This document shows, piece by piece, positions 39,637-42,510 of a stretch of 42,510 bases of DNA (position 1 is the first letter of the stretch; each line of letters begins with the position of its first letter). Source of the DNA: Candidatus Moraniibacteriota bacterium (GTDB lineage Bacteria > Patescibacteriota > Minisyncoccia > Moranbacterales > UBA1568). The notes below the pieces were generated by a model that worked only from the letters and a program-made list of their open reading frames with translations, had not been told where the DNA came from and ran no database searches. A program made the position numbers and the translations under genes. Location of the stretch: assembly GCA_023261685.1 (NCBI GenBank), contig JAHFOM010000001.1:1-42510 (forward strand), written 5' to 3'.

Positions 39637-40377
39637 TCAACCAGATGTTGGGATTCCAAAATACTTTATTATAAGATTGGAATTTTTCGAAAGAAAATCA
39701 AGATCTTCTAACGTCCCAAAATCAAAAAAGAACTTATTATTCATAATACTCCATACATCGGGGATGAGCCTTTCCATTGATTCTCGTTCAACATAAACAT
39801 CGTGGCTAGTATCAATGTTATCCAAGAACCTCTTTGTGTCCAAAACATAGAACCCCATCGTGCTCGAGGGAACACCTGAACACGTATTGTTTTTATCATA
39901 AAGTGACAGAATACTTCTTGTTTTTCTGTCTACTTTGACAAGACCGTAATTTGGAACATTCTTCTTGGTAGTAGTAAGCACAAGGCACGCCGCTTTTCTC
40001 TCAATGTGTTCCTTGCAAATTTTTCGCAAGTCAACACTCCATATATTATCACCAGTCAAAAGCAACGTATGATTATGTCTCACTTCAGACACCCCGGTAA
40101 AAGAACTAAAGGCAGTGCTTTTGGGATAGTCTTCCTCTACAAACCGTACTGACGAAGGAAAATTATTGTGAATTTCTTCCTCAATGAGCCATCCATTACA
40201 GGCGTTACTTCCTGTAACAATCACTTCGCTGATACCGTTTCGCAATAACCAAAAGACTAGATATCGCAAAAACGGAACCCCTCCAAAAGGGAGCATGCAC
40301 TTCGGTTTTTGCTCACAAATTTTACCAAGGCGACTTGCTCTTCCAGATGCTATGATAACTGCAGAAAAATGCACCAT
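39637..40377 (-). CDS. Sugar-phosphate nucleotidyltransferase
   Basis: A 246-residue GT-A-like nucleotidyltransferase. It begins with the activator/phosphate loop SAVIIASGRASRLG, a variant of GxGxRxx, followed by KPKCMLPFGGVPFLRYL, with the lysine of the family, and a metal-binding LLTGDNI. It would couple an NTP to a sugar-1-phosphate or phospho-alcohol. It is the first gene of the cassette, with an AGGAGG ribosome-binding site and a good promoter. The NTP used (CTP, GTP, UTP) cannot be told. Confidence 0.88.
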   Translation of the reverse strand: MVHFSAVIIASGRASRLGKICEQKPKCMLPFGGVPFLRYLVFWLLRNGISEVIVTGSNACNGWLIEEEIHNNFPSSVRFVEEDYPKSTAFSSFTGVSEVRHNHTLLLTGDNIWSVDLRKICKEHIERKAACLVLTTTKKNVPNYGLVKVDRKTRSILSLYDKNNTCSGVPSSTMGFYVLDTKRFLDNIDTSHDVYVERESMERLIPDVWSIMNNKFFFDFGTLEDLDFLSKNSNLIIKYFGIPTSG

Positions 40378-40414
40378 TTAACCCTCCTGATATGATTGTT
40401 GATGAACTGGTTTA

Positions 40415-40442
40415 ATAGTAGATCAAAGCGTAGTTTTGTCAA
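40415..40442 (-). promoter_or_regulatory. Sigma-70 promoter of the AT-rich biosynthetic cassette
   Basis: TTGACA (40437-40442) and TACTAT (40415-40420) with a 16-bp spacer precede the AGGAGG-ATG of the nucleotidyltransferase gene. Confidence 0.75.
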
Positions 40443-40503
40443 GTGAGTGAGAGTAAACCAGAATTCAAACCCCGAAGCCCATTTTTTGAAGGATGGTTGC
40501 AAG

Positions 40504-40545
40504 TAAAAAATAAAAAACGGGTGGAAACAAGATTGTCCCCACCCG
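40504..40545 (-). terminator. Rho-independent terminator
   Basis: CGGGTGG (40518-40524) pairs with CCACCCG (40539-40545). On the minus strand T-rich sequence TTTTTTATTTTTT follows. It ends the transcript of the membrane protein gene at 40571. Confidence 0.88.
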
Positions 40546-40570
40546 CACTACTCTTTCTCTACAAATACTT

Positions 40571-41137
40571 TCACCCAGCGAACAACGGTGCCAGCACCGT
40601 GCGCCACAGCCAGAGGGCGAAGGTTACTAAGACTGTCCAGCGCAGCGTCCAATAGGCATTGGATACGATGACACTCGACCAAAAGATCGTGTAGTCTCTT
40701 TTGCTGAGACCGTTGAACCGGTTGCTTTCCTTGCGCAGGTACACGGTGACCATAAACGGATCCGCGTATACTGAGAGGGCGAAGAAAGCCGACACGTCAC
40801 CGAGTTTCAGGAATTTCCCGATCCAGCGGTTGCCGGAAAACTGGTGCTGGACGTTTTTGACGGCTTCGAACCCAAACCAATCCTTTTTCAGCCAATCGTA
40901 CAGCCGTAAATAGCCGTAACAAAAGAGCGCTGACAGAGGAGCCATAATAGTGAAAACTACCAATGAGCCGTAAGCGGTGCCAAAAGTAGACACAGCGTAG
41001 GCTGAGACTGCTCCGTAGACGAACTGGTCGAAAAAGATTTCTTCACCTTTCTTGACCGTATGGCCGAGAGCGATAGTGCCTATCTGTTCTTTGCGCGCCA
41101 CGATTTTCGCAGCGAATGATTTCACTGCTTGTAGCAC
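40571..41137 (-). CDS. Small polytopic membrane protein of unknown function
   Basis: About 188 residues from a GTG at 41137, chosen because a strong GGAGGTG ribosome-binding site sits five or so bases upstream; a longer TTG start at 41188 would begin before that site. Three to four hydrophobic segments are visible (FGTAYGSLVVFTIMAPLSAL, YTIFWSSVIVSNAYWTL and TVLVTFALWLWRTVLAPL among them), with many aromatic residues at their edges. No catalytic motif or family is recognised. It has a single strong promoter, a hairpin leader and a strong terminator, so it is an independent unit. Confidence 0.75.
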   Translation of the reverse strand: MLQAVKSFAAKIVARKEQIGTIALGHTVKKGEEIFFDQFVYGAVSAYAVSTFGTAYGSLVVFTIMAPLSALFCYGYLRLYDWLKKDWFGFEAVKNVQHQFSGNRWIGKFLKLGDVSAFFALSVYADPFMVTVYLRKESNRFNGLSKRDYTIFWSSVIVSNAYWTLRWTVLVTFALWLWRTVLAPLFAG

Positions 41138-41171
41138 GATGCACCTCCACTTGTTGAAAAAGAACCGTTCC

Positions 41172-41195
41172 TTAGCAACTGATTTCAATTGCTAA
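41172..41195 (-). promoter_or_regulatory. Leader inverted repeat
   Basis: TTAGCAA and TTGCTAA form a 7-bp inverted repeat in the untranslated leader of the membrane protein gene, between the promoter and the ribosome-binding site. Confidence 0.45.
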
Positions 41196-41201
41196 CCGTG
41201 T

Positions 41202-41230
41202 AGTATACACCAAAAAAACCACCCTGTCAA
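41202..41230 (-). promoter_or_regulatory. Sigma-70 promoter
   Basis: TTGACA (41225-41230) and TATACT (41202-41207) with a 17-bp spacer, serving the membrane protein gene. Confidence 0.8.
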
Positions 41231-41275
41231 ACAAAAAGTGCTCCTTTTGCTTCATATAAGGGATATTTCTCTTTT

Positions 41276-42178
41276 TTACTCCCTATGTACTTCTATATCC
41301 GGCAGTATCTCACCATTCCGCACGAAGCGCTCCAGCCACAGGGCAGCCATTGCTCGAGATTCTTGCCAACTCTCTTTGAGGAAATGATCATTGCCCTCGA
41401 ACAGCACGAGACGATGCGGGATTTTCACATCAAGCAGTTTCTCAGAAAAATGGAGAGCCGTGCGCGGATCGACACGCCAATCAGATGTGCCATACATCAG
41501 AAGTATTGGTACGTTCCTTGGGAGCTTCTCCGTCCAACAGACTACTGATCTTTTTTCCCGCTCTTCTTTTGATCCGCCGAACATCTTCTCATAGTGCGCC
41601 GTCATCTCCTTACGAAATGTATCATCACGATAGTCCAACACTCCGGAAATCACGACGGCCGCCTTCGCCCAATTCGTTTCCGCCAGCAGGCGAAAGGTGG
41701 CAGTCGCGCCGCGGCTGGCGCAGTACAAACCGATGCGAGTGTTATCCGCCATCTCATCCGTATCGATAAATTCCTTCAGTGCCAAGACAGACTGGAAATC
41801 CTCCCCACCCATCTCATCTTTTGCCCCGTCTTCGGAAAAACCCATACACTGCGATCCGATGACGATATAGCCAGCCTTGATGATCACAGTCGCGAAGCCG
41901 GAAAAAATATGCTTGGCATCAATGTGTCCGAACAAACCGGACCCGCCACGGTTGAGAATCACTACCGGGTGTTTTTCCTGTCCGGAGAGATTTTTGAGTC
42001 GCGCGTAGAAACCGTTGTATTTTTTCCCATTCACCAAGTACTCGAAATCCACCACTTCTATCTCGTCAGCATTGGCACGCGCTTTCTCGTGATTCTTGGA
42101 CGGGATCAATGCGAGTGTCGTGTTGTCCAAAACGATATCCCGGACGGAAAGCAGTTTGTGAGCAAAAGAAAGTTGCAT
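41276..42178 (-). CDS. Alpha/beta hydrolase (prolyl-oligopeptidase/dienelactone-hydrolase-like)
   Basis: 300 residues with an alpha/beta hydrolase core. The nucleophile elbow is IGLYCASRGATATF, where Ser in CASRG replaces the usual GxSxG by C-x-S-x-G; the acid is D in YGTSDWRVDP; the histidine is in FEGNDHFL. The oxyanion segment ILNRGGSGLFGHID is of the S9/DLH type. Its substrate is unknown. An esterase, thioesterase or peptidase are all possible. It runs in the same direction as pheA, 16 bp downstream, so the two are probably cotranscribed. Confidence 0.87.
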   Translation of the reverse strand: MQLSFAHKLLSVRDIVLDNTTLALIPSKNHEKARANADEIEVVDFEYLVNGKKYNGFYARLKNLSGQEKHPVVILNRGGSGLFGHIDAKHIFSGFATVIIKAGYIVIGSQCMGFSEDGAKDEMGGEDFQSVLALKEFIDTDEMADNTRIGLYCASRGATATFRLLAETNWAKAAVVISGVLDYRDDTFRKEMTAHYEKMFGGSKEEREKRSVVCWTEKLPRNVPILLMYGTSDWRVDPRTALHFSEKLLDVKIPHRLVLFEGNDHFLKESWQESRAMAALWLERFVRNGEILPDIEVHRE

Positions 42179-42194
42179 AAAAAGTAGTCTAGAT

Positions 42195-42510
42195 CTATTT
42201 CCTGCTCTGCCGATAAGGATGCATGGGGTAGGTGCCGAGGAGCCGGACTTCTTCTGAAAAAAACCGCAGCTCTGCCAGCGCGAGTTTCATAGCCGTATCA
42301 TTCGGATGAGCTTCCGCTTCTATATAAAACTCTGCTGACTGAAATCCTTCACCGAGATAACTCTCAAGTTTGAGAAGATTGATCCCATTGGTCGCAAATC
42401 CCCCGATGGCTTTGTACAAAGCAGCCGGCACGCTGCGCAAGCGAAAGAAAATGCTCGTGATAACTTTTGCATCAGTACCTTGTTCGGGGATACGCGCCTC
42501 ACGAGCGATA
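42195..42510 (-). CDS. pheA: Prephenate dehydratase, C-terminal ACT domain (5' end beyond window)
   Basis: The frame is open to the right edge, and 104 codons of the C-terminus are visible. The sequence around VPAALYKAIGGFATNGINL followed by KLESY is the ACT domain of prephenate dehydratases, including the ESY-type motif (ESRP in the enteric enzyme) that binds phenylalanine for feedback control. The catalytic domain lies outside the window. In this family the enzyme makes phenylpyruvate for phenylalanine synthesis, a capacity that would be unusual in a host-dependent CPR cell. Confidence 0.85.
   Translation of the reverse strand, partial: IAREARIPEQGTDAKVITSIFFRLRSVPAALYKAIGGFATNGINLLKLESYLGEGFQSAEFYIEAEAHPNDTAMKLALAELRFFSEEVRLLGTYPMHPYRQSRK

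Noticed and set aside
1..42510. CRISPR array
   Set aside because: No set of short direct repeats with regular unique spacers and no cas gene was seen.
1..42510. Transposase or integrase that could move the repeated elements
   Set aside because: None of the supported proteins has DDE, HUH or tyrosine-recombinase motifs; any enzyme must be encoded elsewhere.

Overview
The window looks like a chromosomal segment of a Candidate Phyla Radiation (Patescibacteria, Parcubacteria-like) bacterium. The evidence is indirect: a short archaeal-type AspRS, a fused ADP-forming acyl-CoA synthetase, tRNA genes without encoded CCA, several genes with no clear Shine-Dalgarno site beside others with strong ones, and a gene order mixing mre/pbp2, tRNA synthetases and many small secreted or membrane proteins of unknown function. 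No ribosomal RNA or phylogenetic marker is present, so the lineage is an inference. Most of the window is near-balanced in GC; the stretches from about 34.4 to 36.0 kb and 37.0 to 40.4 kb are clearly AT-rich and look imported.

Layout. 1-6.6 kb: a partial beta-helix surface protein and an ADP-forming acyl-CoA synthetase leave a shared divergent promoter; a surface-polysaccharide group follows (GT4 glycosyltransferase, methyltransferase, O-antigen-ligase-like protein). 6.6-11.4 kb: envelope genes on the minus strand (secreted protein, LysM plus barrel-like protein, lipoprotein, chain-length-determinant-like protein) with structured gaps. 11.4-14.5 kb: rseP, frr and an Asp-box propeller lipoprotein. 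14.6-16.5 kb: small unknown genes, tRNA-Lys, a 42-bp perfect palindrome and a tiny frameshifted gene. 16.5-27.9 kb: serS, tRNA-Val, lysS, greA, the rod-shape cluster mreB-mreC-mreD-mrdA (transcribed in that order), a CYTH enzyme, an S66 peptidase and aspS. 27.9-36 kb: ABC exporter, two response regulators without output domains, a HepT-MntA type toxin-antitoxin pair, an M20 peptidase and a hybrid-looking sensor kinase. 36-40.4 kb: Nudix hydrolase and an AT-rich four-gene cassette with nucleotide-sugar or small-molecule activation signatures. 40.5 kb to end: membrane protein, alpha/beta hydrolase and the end of prephenate dehydratase.

Two things stand out. First, a ~235-bp structured intergenic element occurs twice (7443-7674 and 15708-15943). 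It has terminal inverted repeats, a conserved core with compensatory changes in its stems, and arms exchanged relative to the core, as if the core had flipped. All three intact ends carry TTGAC exactly 9 bp outside the terminal CTTACAT, forming the -35 of an outward promoter. Second, the 3' end of the sensor kinase gene (about 35 codons) recurs as two diverged fossils downstream, at 31.2 and 32.0 kb. The fossils bracket the toxin-antitoxin pair and follow the M20 gene. That is the pattern expected of repeated insertion at, or recombination in, the 3' end of a gene.

All functional calls come from reading motifs in the translations. No database search was possible, and base identities quoted for repeats are counts by eye.
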